Assembly: GCA_944363555.1 (NCBI GenBank)
Contig: CALVUL010000003.1
Coordinates: 1 to 40,442, forward strand
Reading direction: 5' to 3'
Origin: an uncultured Clostridia bacterium
Lineage (GTDB): Bacteria; Bacillota; Clostridia; Christensenellales; Borkfalkiaceae
DNA length: 40,442 nucleotides
Shown here: positions 24,269-31,561 of the stretch, one piece after another
How positions within the stretch are numbered: the first letter of the stretch is position 1
Layout: every line of letters starts with the position of its first letter
Position numbers and translations under genes: made by a program
Notes under the pieces: model-generated
What the model saw: the letters and a program-made list of their open reading frames with translations, nothing else
The model's database searches: none
What the model was told of the DNA's origin: nothing

Positions 24269-25192
24269 TTAAATTGCCTCCACGAAGATCTTGCTGTAAA
24301 TTTCCTCGTACTTATCCTTGTAAAAAAGGTTGGTGCCGCTCGTCGTGATCGCCGCGGTGCCCGCCGCCACGGAACAGCGCAGGATCTCTTCCATATCCGC
24401 GCCCTTTTCCAGTTGCACGCAGGCGGAAGCGACCATCGAATCCCCCGCGCCCACCGTGGAATTGACCGCCACGTTGGCGCTCTTGCAGTAGAAATTGCGG
24501 ATGCCGTCCGTCAAAATCGCACCCTCGCTGCCCAGCGATACGAGCACGAGCCGCACGCCCTTATTGAGCAGTTTGTAACTTGCGCGGAGAATATCGTTTT
24601 TACCGATGAGCGTTTCGCCGGCGATGTGCTCGAGTTCCGTGAGATTGGGTTTCACCATGTAGAGATCTTCTTTGATCGCGCACTCTAAATTGACCTTTTC
24701 GGTATCCACCACCTTTTTCACGCGGGAAGGGATGACTTTCAGCACCTCCCCGTAAAATTCCGGCGCGACGCCTTTGGGCAGGCTGCCGCTCATCACCGCG
24801 ATGTCGCAATTCTGCGAAAGCCTGCCGACCAGACGGATGAGTTCCGCCTGTTTTTCCTCGCGCACTTCGTCGCCCTTGTCGTTGATTTCCGTAAGCATCG
24901 AACGCTTGTCGATGATCTTGTAATTCACCCTGACGCTGCCGCTGTTCCAGACAAATTCGTGTTCCACGCCTTCCTTTTCCAGCGTCTGTTCGAACATCTT
25001 GCCGTTGTTTTCGAACATGAATCCCGTGGCGAAACTTTTTTCCTGCAGGCGCGCCACGCCCATCGCCACGTTCAGCGCCTTGCCCGAATACGTTTCCACC
25101 TTGTTGCTGATGCGGTTCAACTTTCCCACGTTGAGCGCATCGAGTTCGATCGTGCAGTCCATACTCGGATTCGGGCATATCGTCAATATCAT
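24269..25192 (-). CDS. fruK: PfkB-family sugar kinase, probable 1-phosphofructokinase
   Basis: A 307-residue kinase of the 1-phosphofructokinase/tagatose-6-phosphate kinase group. The N-terminus ILTICPNPSMDCTIELD is diagnostic. YSGKALNVAMGVARLQ takes the place of the usual GGKGxNVA PfkB signature, a slight deviation. KPNLTELEHIAGETL is typical. The second PfkB signature with the catalytic base D251 is VGAGDSMVA (247-255). It would phosphorylate fructose-1-phosphate with ATP. No fructose PTS or regulator is adjacent, so tagatose-6-phosphate or another phosphosugar remains possible. It lies 23 bp downstream of the EF-G-like gene and is probably co-transcribed with it. Confidence 0.85.
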   Translation of the reverse strand: MILTICPNPSMDCTIELDALNVGKLNRISNKVETYSGKALNVAMGVARLQEKSFATGFMFENNGKMFEQTLEKEGVEHEFVWNSGSVRVNYKIIDKRSMLTEINDKGDEVREEKQAELIRLVGRLSQNCDIAVMSGSLPKGVAPEFYGEVLKVIPSRVKKVVDTEKVNLECAIKEDLYMVKPNLTELEHIAGETLIGKNDILRASYKLLNKGVRLVLVSLGSEGAILTDGIRNFYCKSANVAVNSTVGAGDSMVASACVQLEKGADMEEILRCSVAAGTAAITTSGTNLFYKDKYEEIYSKIFVEAI

Positions 25193-25215
25193 TTTATTTG
25201 CTACCTCTGTGTTAT

Positions 25216-27279
25216 TTATTTGTTTGCGTTTGCTTCCTTAACGATCTTTTCCTGCATCGGCGCGGGCACTTCCTCGTAATGGGAAAACTCGCTTTCAAAG
25301 CGACCTCTGCCCTGCGTCATGCTGCGAAGATCCGTGGCGTAACGCCCTAAATCGGCAAGCGGCACTTCCGCGTTGATGACCTGTTTTGCGTCGATCAGAT
25401 CCATGCCGAGGATCCTGCCGCGGCGCTTGTTCATATCGCCCAGAATATCGCCCATATAACTTTCCGGCACGATGACTTTCACTTTGTAGATAGGTTCGAG
25501 CAATACGGGGCGCGCTTTCAGGCAGCCTTCCTCATAGGCGAGTTTCGCCGCCGAAACGAAAGCGACCTCCTTGGAATCGACAGGGTGATACTTGCCGTCG
25601 AACAGCGTGCATTTGAGATTGGTCATCGGATAGCCCGCCAAAACGCCTTTTTTCACCGCTTCGCGCAGTCCCTTTTCCACCGCGGGGATAAACTGCCGCG
25701 GCACCGCGCCGCCGACGACGGCATCCACAAACTCGAATTCGCCGTCCGCCGCACCCGGCTCGAAACGGATGTTGACCACGCCGAACTGCCCCGCGCCGCC
25801 CGACTGTTTCTTGTGTTTGCCCTCGGCTTCCGCCGCGGAGCGGATGGTTTCCCTGTAAGCGATCTTCGGGTCGGTGAGCACCACGTCGCAGCCGAATTTG
25901 CTTTTCAGTTTTTTTGAGAGCACTTCGAGTTGGGTCTCGCCCTGCCCGCGGATGACCATTTCACCCGTTTCCTTGTCCTTTTCCACCTTAAAGGTGTAAT
26001 CTTCCTCCGCAAGGCGGTTAAGCCCTTGGAAAATCTTATCCTCGTCGCCGCTCTTACCGGCGTAGATCGCCAGCGTGAGCACGGGTTTCGGGAAGGCGAT
26101 GGGGCGGAAGGTTATCCTGAAATTCTCGTCGCACAGCGTGTCGCCGGTATTGGTGGCGTTGAGTTTGCTGACCGCGCCGATGTCGCCGGCGGCGAGTTCG
26201 TCGACCGCCTCCTGCTTTTTGCCTTTGAGAAGATAGATCTGGTTGATGCGTTCCTTTTCGCCCGTCGTCATATTGACGACCGTCATCCCCGATTTCAGCG
26301 TGCCGGAGAACACTTTCAGCATATTGAGTTTGCCGACGAAGGGATCGACCGTCGTCTTGAACACCTGCGCCGCAAAGGGAGCGGCCGCGTCGCATTTCAC
26401 TTCGATCTCCGCGCCGTCCTTTTCGGCTTTTTCCGGCGGAAGTTCGTCGGGCGCGGGCATGAGATCGACGATCTCCTCCATCAGGTTGATGACCCCCATA
26501 TTCTGCAGCGCGCTGCCCCCCATCACGGGGATGCAGTCGCCCGCGGCGACGCCGAGTTTGATGCCGGCAATGATGTCGTCGTTGGAAAGCGTGCCGTCGC
26601 TGAAGTATTTATCCAACAGTTCGTCGGAATTTTCCGCCGCCGCCTCGATCAGCCCGTTCTTGATCGCCTGCACGTTGCCCGCCATTTCCGCGGGAACGGG
26701 AATGGAGATCCTGCCGCCCTTCGTGAATTCGTAGGCTTTGCTCGAAATGATGCTGACATAGCCTTTCATCTTGTTGCCTTCCATGATGGGGGCGTGCATC
26801 GTGGCGATCTTTCTGCCGTACATATTGCGGAAGGCTTCCACGGTGGAAACGAAGTTCGCGTTTTCCTTATCGATACCGTTAATGAAGATGATCAGCGGTT
26901 TTCTGTTGCGCAGGCAGTAATCGACCATTTTTTCCGCGCCCACGCTGACCGAACCGTTGGCGTCCGCGACCAGCACGGCGCCGTTCGCGGCGCGCATCGC
27001 CTCTTCCGTTTCCCCTTCGAAATCGTAAAAGCCGGGCACGTCTATGATATTTATCTTCGTATCGCGCCACGCGGTGTATGCGACGGAGAGCGAAATGGAA
27101 ATCTTTTTGGCGATCTCCTGCTCGTCGTAATCCATTACGGTATTGCCGTCCAGCGTACGGCCGAGCCTGTCGATGCTCTTGCCGTTAAACAGCATTGCTT
27201 CCGCAAGGGAGGTTTTCCCCTCGCCGCTGTGGCCCACGATCGCGATGTTCCTGATGTTGCTCGTTGTGAAATTGCTCAT
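25216..27279 (-). CDS. EF-G-like translational GTPase paralogue
   Basis: A 687-residue protein colinear with elongation factor G: GTPase domain, domain II (about 300-390), domains III-V with RGQGETQLEVLSKKLKSKFG and the C-terminal MGDILGDMNKRRGRILGMD. G1 is GHSGEGKTS (16-24). G3 is DVPGFYDF (80-87) instead of DTPGHVDF, so the catalytic histidine is missing. G4 is NGID (134-137) instead of NKMD, so the guanine-binding lysine is missing. It is therefore unlikely to be the housekeeping EF-G. Clostridial EF-G-like paralogues with DTPGYFDF are known to me; the G4 change goes further. It has its own promoter and a leader of about 60 nt and is followed by fruK. Role unknown. Confidence 0.85.
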   Translation of the reverse strand: MSNFTTSNIRNIAIVGHSGEGKTSLAEAMLFNGKSIDRLGRTLDGNTVMDYDEQEIAKKISISLSVAYTAWRDTKINIIDVPGFYDFEGETEEAMRAANGAVLVADANGSVSVGAEKMVDYCLRNRKPLIIFINGIDKENANFVSTVEAFRNMYGRKIATMHAPIMEGNKMKGYVSIISSKAYEFTKGGRISIPVPAEMAGNVQAIKNGLIEAAAENSDELLDKYFSDGTLSNDDIIAGIKLGVAAGDCIPVMGGSALQNMGVINLMEEIVDLMPAPDELPPEKAEKDGAEIEVKCDAAAPFAAQVFKTTVDPFVGKLNMLKVFSGTLKSGMTVVNMTTGEKERINQIYLLKGKKQEAVDELAAGDIGAVSKLNATNTGDTLCDENFRITFRPIAFPKPVLTLAIYAGKSGDEDKIFQGLNRLAEEDYTFKVEKDKETGEMVIRGQGETQLEVLSKKLKSKFGCDVVLTDPKIAYRETIRSAAEAEGKHKKQSGGAGQFGVVNIRFEPGAADGEFEFVDAVVGGAVPRQFIPAVEKGLREAVKKGVLAGYPMTNLKCTLFDGKYHPVDSKEVAFVSAAKLAYEEGCLKARPVLLEPIYKVKVIVPESYMGDILGDMNKRRGRILGMDLIDAKQVINAEVPLADLGRYATDLRSMTQGRGRFESEFSHYEEVPAPMQEKIVKEANANK

Positions 27280-27346
27280 AATGTATTCCCTTTCCTTGAT
27301 CCATATTGCAGCGCGCGGACTTGACCGCCCGCGCCCCGTCCTTTAT

Positions 27347-27375
27347 ATTATACAGGATAAAAAACGATTTTTCAA
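27347..27375 (-). promoter_or_regulatory. Promoter of the EF-G-like/fruK operon
   Basis: On the minus strand TTGAAA (27375-27370) and TATAAT (27352-27347) are 17 bp apart. The predicted start is near 27340, giving a leader of about 60 nt with AAGGAAAGGG before the ATG. Confidence 0.75.
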
Positions 27376-27419
27376 TACCCATTTTAAAATTTTTCCCGAA
27401 AATACCAAAAAATTTTTTC

Positions 27420-27470
27420 CGTTAAAAAATCCGCCGCGCCTTCGGCAGAAAAACGCCGAAGGCGCGGCGG
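27420..27470 (-). terminator. Intrinsic terminator of the heavy-metal operon
   Basis: A perfect 16-bp inverted repeat (27431-27446 and 27455-27470, loop of 8) is followed on the minus strand by ATTTTTTAAC. It is the first strong terminator after the P-type ATPase stop at 27619. Confidence 0.8.
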
Positions 27471-27618
27471 GAAAACTTGAACGCTCTTTTAATCGCCGGT
27501 CCGGAAAATTTCCGTTTCCGCGCATACGGAACATAACTGCCGCCCGAACGCCGAACGCGCGGCAAAAGCCCGATCCCACAAGGGTGCGGAAAGCCCCCGC
27601 TTGTCCGCGCCGCGCGGC
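27471..27618. other. Non-coding stretch between the ATPase stop and its terminator
   Basis: Part of the 339-bp gap 27280-27618. The gap holds, from right to left, this 148-bp GC-rich stretch, the terminator at 27420-27470 and the EF-G promoter. I see no ORF with a ribosome binding site, no convincing RNA gene and no long repeat here; it is probably the 3' untranslated end of the ATPase mRNA. Confidence 0.5.
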
Positions 27619-29475
27619 TTACGGCTGCAATCCTTCCCGTTTCGCGCCTTTTAACGTGCGCATGGCGTTGAGCACGGCGAGCACCGCCACGCCCACGTCG
27701 GCAAACACCGCCAGCCAAAGCCCCGTGATCCCCAGAGCGCTCAATACGAGGATCACGCCTTTCACCGCGAGGGCGAAAACGATATTTTCGCGGACGATGC
27801 GCATGGTCTTTTTGGCGATGCGTTTCGCCAAGGGAATCCCGCGGAGATCGTCCTTCATCAGAACGACGTCCGACGCCTCTATGGCGCTGTCGCTGCCGAT
27901 CGCCCCCATGGAAATGCCGACGTCCGCGCGCATCAAAACGGGGGCGTCGTTGATGCCGTCCCCGACGAACGCCACCACCTTTTTTTCCCGTTCGATGAGT
28001 TCTTCCACCGCCGCCACTTTGTCGGCGGGCAGCAAGTTCGCGCGGTATTCGTCCACGCCGATCTTTTCGGCGGCGATGCGGGCGGCGCGTTCGTTATCGC
28101 CGGTGAGCATCACCGTTTTCAAGCCGCCCGCTTTCAGCGCGGCGACGACGGCTTTCGATTCTTCCTTGATCTCGTCCCCGATCTCGATCCTGCCTAAATA
28201 TTCGCCGTTACGCGCGACATAAACGATTGTATTTTCATTTGTTAATTGCTCATGTTTTATGCATTCTTTACGAAATAGTTTTTCGTTGCCGCAAACGATC
28301 CTTTCACCCGCCTTTTCCGCAACGACCCCCATGCCGGAAAGTTCCGTAACCGCCCAGCCTTCCGCTGCGGAAACGGGGCATTTTTCCATGATCGAGCGCG
28401 CCACGGGATGCGTGGATTCTTTTTCGCAGACCGCCGCGGCGGCGAGGATCTCATCCGCCCTTTCTTCGGGATAAATCCCTTTTACGGCAAACTTTCCCTT
28501 CGTGAGCGTACCCGTTTTATCGAACACAAACACGCCGGCTTCCGCCAGTTTTTCCATATACGCGCCGCCCTTTATCAGAACGCCGCTTTTCGACGCGCCG
28601 CCGATGCCCCCGAAAAAACTCAGCGGCACGCTGATGACGAGGGCGCACGGACAACTGACGACGAGAAAGTTAAGCGCTCTGCCGCCCCATTCCGCCCATT
28701 CGCCGGTGATCAGCGAGGGCAGCAAAAACAGGATAAGCGCCACGCCCACGACGGCGGGCGTATAATATTTCGCAAAGCGGGTGATGAAATTTTCCGCCTT
28801 CGCCTTCTTTCCGGCGACGTTTTCCACGAGTTCCAAGATTTTATTGACGGTGGAATCGTAAAACGCCTTTTCCGTACGGATCTTCAATACGCTGCCGGCG
28901 TTGATGGATCCGCTCAGGACGGCGTCCCCCGCGCGGCAGGCGCGCGGCGCCGATTCCCCCGTCAGCGCGGAAGTATCGAGATAACTTTCGCCTTCCGCAA
29001 CCACGCCGTCCAGCGGAATCCTTTCGCCGACTTTCACGACGATCGTTTCGCCGATCTCCACATCCTCGGGAGAAACGGTTTCCTCCCCGTTCCCGCGCAG
29101 AACGACGGCTTTATCGGGCCGGATCTCCATCAGCGAGGAGATCGACGCGCGCGATCTGCCCACGGCGTAACTCTGGAAGAGTTCCCCCACCTGATAAAAG
29201 AGCATGACGGCGACCGTTTCCGGCAGTTCGCCGCTGACAAACGCGCCCAACGTGGGCAGCGACATCAGAAAATTTTCGTCGAATACCTGCCCGTGCGCGA
29301 TGTTGCGGGCGGCGCGCAGCAATACGTCGTAACCGATGACGAGATAGACGGCGGCAAACATGGCGATCTTCCCGTAAAGGGGCATTTCTTCAACCGTAAA
29401 ATAAACCGCCATCGCCGCCGCGTACAGCGCCGCGGCGGCGATGATGCGGATCAGCATCTTTTTATTTGCGCTCAT
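27619..29475 (-). CDS. cadA: P1B-type heavy-metal-exporting ATPase (Zn/Cd/Pb)
   Basis: A 618-residue metal pump. Order: N-terminal membrane helices, actuator domain with LTGES (171-175), CPC metal-binding motif in helix 6 (275-277), phosphorylation site DKTGTLTKG (D319), nucleotide-binding STHPVA (the HP motif), the GDGINDAPVL hinge, and final helices with FALAVKG and FADVGVAVLAVLNAMR. CPC plus the K and D-x-G of the last helices fit P1B-2 pumps for Zn, Cd and Pb. It lacks the usual N-terminal HMA domain, which is supplied by the separate gene 7 bp upstream. With the CadC-like regulator it forms a metal-induced export operon. The exact metal is inferred. Confidence 0.92.
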   Translation of the reverse strand: MSANKKMLIRIIAAAALYAAAMAVYFTVEEMPLYGKIAMFAAVYLVIGYDVLLRAARNIAHGQVFDENFLMSLPTLGAFVSGELPETVAVMLFYQVGELFQSYAVGRSRASISSLMEIRPDKAVVLRGNGEETVSPEDVEIGETIVVKVGERIPLDGVVAEGESYLDTSALTGESAPRACRAGDAVLSGSINAGSVLKIRTEKAFYDSTVNKILELVENVAGKKAKAENFITRFAKYYTPAVVGVALILFLLPSLITGEWAEWGGRALNFLVVSCPCALVISVPLSFFGGIGGASKSGVLIKGGAYMEKLAEAGVFVFDKTGTLTKGKFAVKGIYPEERADEILAAAAVCEKESTHPVARSIMEKCPVSAAEGWAVTELSGMGVVAEKAGERIVCGNEKLFRKECIKHEQLTNENTIVYVARNGEYLGRIEIGDEIKEESKAVVAALKAGGLKTVMLTGDNERAARIAAEKIGVDEYRANLLPADKVAAVEELIEREKKVVAFVGDGINDAPVLMRADVGISMGAIGSDSAIEASDVVLMKDDLRGIPLAKRIAKKTMRIVRENIVFALAVKGVILVLSALGITGLWLAVFADVGVAVLAVLNAMRTLKGAKREGLQP

Positions 29476-29482
29476 CGTTTTT

Positions 29483-29701
29483 TCACAGCCCCTTGAACAC
29501 GCATTCCGGTTCCACCCGCGCGGCGACGGCGCGGATCTCCTCCGCGAGCGCGGCGTACCGCCCGTCCTCGCATTCCAAAGCCATCTTCTGCGCCATAAAG
29601 TTGATGTTGACGCTGACGCCGCCGATGCGGTTCAGGGCGCGTTCCAGTTTCGCCGCGCAGTTCGCGCAGTCCAGATTTTCCACTTTCACGATCTTTTTCA
29701 T
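29483..29701 (-). CDS. Separate heavy-metal-associated (HMA) domain protein
   Basis: A 72-residue ferredoxin-fold metal-binding protein. The metal site is C12-A-N-C15 in VENLDCANCAAKLERAL, and DCxxC is usual for Zn/Cd ATPase HMA domains. It stops at TGA seven bases before the ATPase start, so it corresponds to the N-terminal domain normally fused to the pump. The stop lies in a natural linker and no frameshift is needed, so this looks like a true split gene rather than a broken one. It probably hands metal to the ATPase. Confidence 0.9.
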   Translation of the reverse strand: MKKIVKVENLDCANCAAKLERALNRIGGVSVNINFMAQKMALECEDGRYAALAEEIRAVAARVEPECVFKGL

Positions 29702-29715
29702 TATTCTTCTCCTTT

Positions 29716-30078
29716 TTATTCTCTTACGTGTTCCAAAGCCATCCGGTACATCAGTTCCACGTGCTTATCCGCCAGCGAATAATACACCTCTTTGCCCTGC
29801 TTGCGCACCTTGACGAGTTTCGTTTGCCTGAGCACCCTGAGCTGATGGGAAATGGCGGATTTCGTCATCCCGAGCAGGCGGGCGATGTCGCACACGCACA
29901 TTTCGCTGACCGCAAGGCCGGACAGGATGCGCGTACGCGTGCTGTCCCCGAATACCTTAAAGAGTTCGGAAACTTCGTACAACTCGTCCTCCGTAGCCAT
30001 GGCGGCGCCGACGTTGCTGACCACGTCCTCATGCACATGTTCGCACGAACACATTTCCGTTCCGTTTTTATCGAGCAT
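29716..30078 (-). CDS. cadC: CadC/SmtB-like ArsR-family metal-responsive repressor
   Basis: A 120-residue winged-helix repressor. It has both known metal sites. The alpha-3N site is C10-x-C12 at the N-terminus (EMCSCEHVHED) plus C61-x-C63 in EMCVCDIARLLG. The alpha-5 site is D104-x-H106-x10-H117-x2-E120, the exact family pattern, using the last residue. The recognition helix is MTKSAISHQLRVLRQTKLV. The start ATG at 30078 was chosen because it follows GGAG and lies inside the transcript; the frame is open upstream through the operator. Metal binding should release it from the palindrome near the promoter and induce the HMA/ATPase genes. Confidence 0.93.
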   Translation of the reverse strand: MLDKNGTEMCSCEHVHEDVVSNVGAAMATEDELYEVSELFKVFGDSTRTRILSGLAVSEMCVCDIARLLGMTKSAISHQLRVLRQTKLVKVRKQGKEVYYSLADKHVELMYRMALEHVRE

Positions 30079-30106
30079 ATCCCTGCACTCCTTTTTTGAA
30101 AAACGA

Positions 30107-30122
30107 TTGAACAATCGTTCAA
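30107..30122. promoter_or_regulatory. ArsR-type operator of the metal operon
   Basis: The inverted repeat TTGAAC-GATT-GTTCAA (read on the minus strand) begins two bases downstream of the predicted transcription start. It has the TGAAC...GTTCA core known for SmtB/CzrA/CadC-type repressors. Confidence 0.8.
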
Positions 30123-30130
30123 CTGTTTGT

Positions 30131-30159
30131 ATTATATGCCTTGCGCAAACTTTTGTCAA
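30131..30159 (-). promoter_or_regulatory. Perfect-consensus promoter of the metal operon
   Basis: On the minus strand TTGACA (30159-30154) and TATAAT (30136-30131) are 17 bp apart. The predicted start is near 30124, directly next to the operator, so repressor binding would block initiation. Confidence 0.85.
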
Positions 30160-30278
30160 CGGTTTTTCAGGAAAAAATAAAAAATTTTTTGAAAAGCTTT
30201 TCGTCTTTTCCGCCCGAGCGTAAAATCCGCCTCCTTTTCACAACTGCTCTGCACTTGTCGGTATAATTTAACGGACAT

Positions 30279-30305
30279 AAAAAAAGCGGGGCGCCGCCCC
30301 GCTTT
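30279..30305 (-). terminator. Intrinsic terminator of the exonuclease gene
   Basis: The stem AAAGCGGGGC/GCCCCGCTTT with loop GCC (30283-30305) is followed on the minus strand by a run of seven T. Confidence 0.85.
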
Positions 30306-30320
30306 CGCTTTCCTTTCTTT

Positions 30321-31448
30321 CTATCCTTTTTTTGCCAGTTCCCTGTTCGCGCCCGCCTTTTCGCGGTATTTTTCCACCTTGCTCTTTTCCGCGCCGCCCT
30401 TCTGCCCGCGCGCTCTCGCCATACGGTTTTCCGCCTTTTCCCGCGCGTGTTTCACCAAAACGGAAACATCGTCAAACTCGATCTGCTCCACTTCGCCGAG
30501 GCTTTCGACAAACTCCTTTTCCCCGACGATCTTCACCCGCTGGCCCGCGCTCATCAGCCGTTTTACCTTTCTTAAACGCGCGTCCCCTTCCTTACCGCTC
30601 GTAACGTAGAGATTGGCGGAAGTCAGATCGCTCGTATAACTGCCGCCGAGATCGTAAATGCGCTTGATCAGCCGGCGGGCGGTCAGAATATCGTCCTTTT
30701 CCAACTCGCTGTAAAAGCATACCCGCTTTCCGCGCAAACTCCCCTGCGCTTTGGGGCGTTTTTTCATTTCCCGCAAAAATTCGTGCAATAAAATGCCGCT
30801 TTGCGCCTTGCTCCTTTTCAGTCCCTTGCGGTTGTAGATCTGCGCCAAGGAAAACATGCCTTTCACGCCGTCCTTCGCGTTGACGCCGGGCACGATCTCG
30901 TAATAATCCAGAAGTTCCTTCGCGCCCATTTTGCACGATTCGCACAACTTCTGAAAGAGCATTAAGGTAGCGAAGGCGTCGTCATCCGACTTGTGTTCCA
31001 GAAATTCGATGCCGTATTTTTCGCCGAGGCGGCTCAATCCCATGCCCTTATTGGTTTCGTCGATAAAACCGGCGAGCATTTGCACGTCGCAAAACCGGTA
31101 TTCGATGATCGGCAGGCGGAAGATCTGGCAGGCGTTGTTGAGATAGCGCACGTCGTTGCCGACGGCGAACCCGATGCAGATATCCGCTTTCAGAAAGAGC
31201 CGCTTGATGTCGTTATACACTTTGGGAAAACGGGGCGAACGGCGGAATTCCTCCTCCTCGTAAGCGAGTTTGATGCGCGCCTCCTCCCCCTTTTTGCCGA
31301 GGCGGAACTTCTTCGGCAGCGGATTGACCAAAATATCCTCTTTCTCGAGGACTTCGAAATCTTCCGAAAAACAATAACCGAAACTGCAAAGGCTCGCGTC
31401 CGACGGGCTGCCCGTACAGCTCTCTATATCGAAGGTTAAAATCTTCAT
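30321..31448 (-). CDS. DnaQ-type 3'-5' exonuclease with C-terminal BRCT-like domain
   Basis: A 375-residue protein. The N-terminal domain (about 1-175) is a DEDD exonuclease: first motif FDIES (D6, E8), second motif around GFAVGNDVRYLNNAC, third motif EFLEHKSDDDAFATLMLF with the H-x(4)-D pattern of DEDDh enzymes. A linker of about 70 residues follows, then a BRCT-like domain (about 240-320: GKRVCFYSELEKDD, RRLIKRIYDLGGSYTSDLTSANLYV) and a long basic, coiled C-terminus. The architecture resembles DnaQ-BRCT proteins of Bacillota, involved in DNA processing or proofreading, but the role is not known. It ends in TAG. Monocistronic, with promoter and terminator visible. Confidence 0.85.
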   Translation of the reverse strand: MKILTFDIESCTGSPSDASLCSFGYCFSEDFEVLEKEDILVNPLPKKFRLGKKGEEARIKLAYEEEEFRRSPRFPKVYNDIKRLFLKADICIGFAVGNDVRYLNNACQIFRLPIIEYRFCDVQMLAGFIDETNKGMGLSRLGEKYGIEFLEHKSDDDAFATLMLFQKLCESCKMGAKELLDYYEIVPGVNAKDGVKGMFSLAQIYNRKGLKRSKAQSGILLHEFLREMKKRPKAQGSLRGKRVCFYSELEKDDILTARRLIKRIYDLGGSYTSDLTSANLYVTSGKEGDARLRKVKRLMSAGQRVKIVGEKEFVESLGEVEQIEFDDVSVLVKHAREKAENRMARARGQKGGAEKSKVEKYREKAGANRELAKKG

Positions 31449-31478
31449 AAACCTGCTCCGTACTTCTTTGGCAGTTCA

Positions 31479-31507
31479 AGTATATCATTTATATGCGGAT
31501 TCGTCAA
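31479..31507 (-). promoter_or_regulatory. Promoter of the exonuclease gene
   Basis: On the minus strand TTGACG (31507-31502) and TATACT (31484-31479) are 17 bp apart. The predicted start is near 31472, about 24 nt before the ATG at 31448. Confidence 0.7.
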
Positions 31508-31561
31508 GCAAAGGTTTGCCCGAGGGCGGGGATTTCCGATTTTCCGTAAAAAAACGACGTA

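Noticed and set aside
29483..29701. The HMA gene as a frameshifted N-terminus of the metal ATPase
   Set aside because: The HMA protein ends in a natural linker, the ATPase has its own ATG seven bases later, and split HMA/ATPase pairs are known in Bacillota, so damage need not be assumed.
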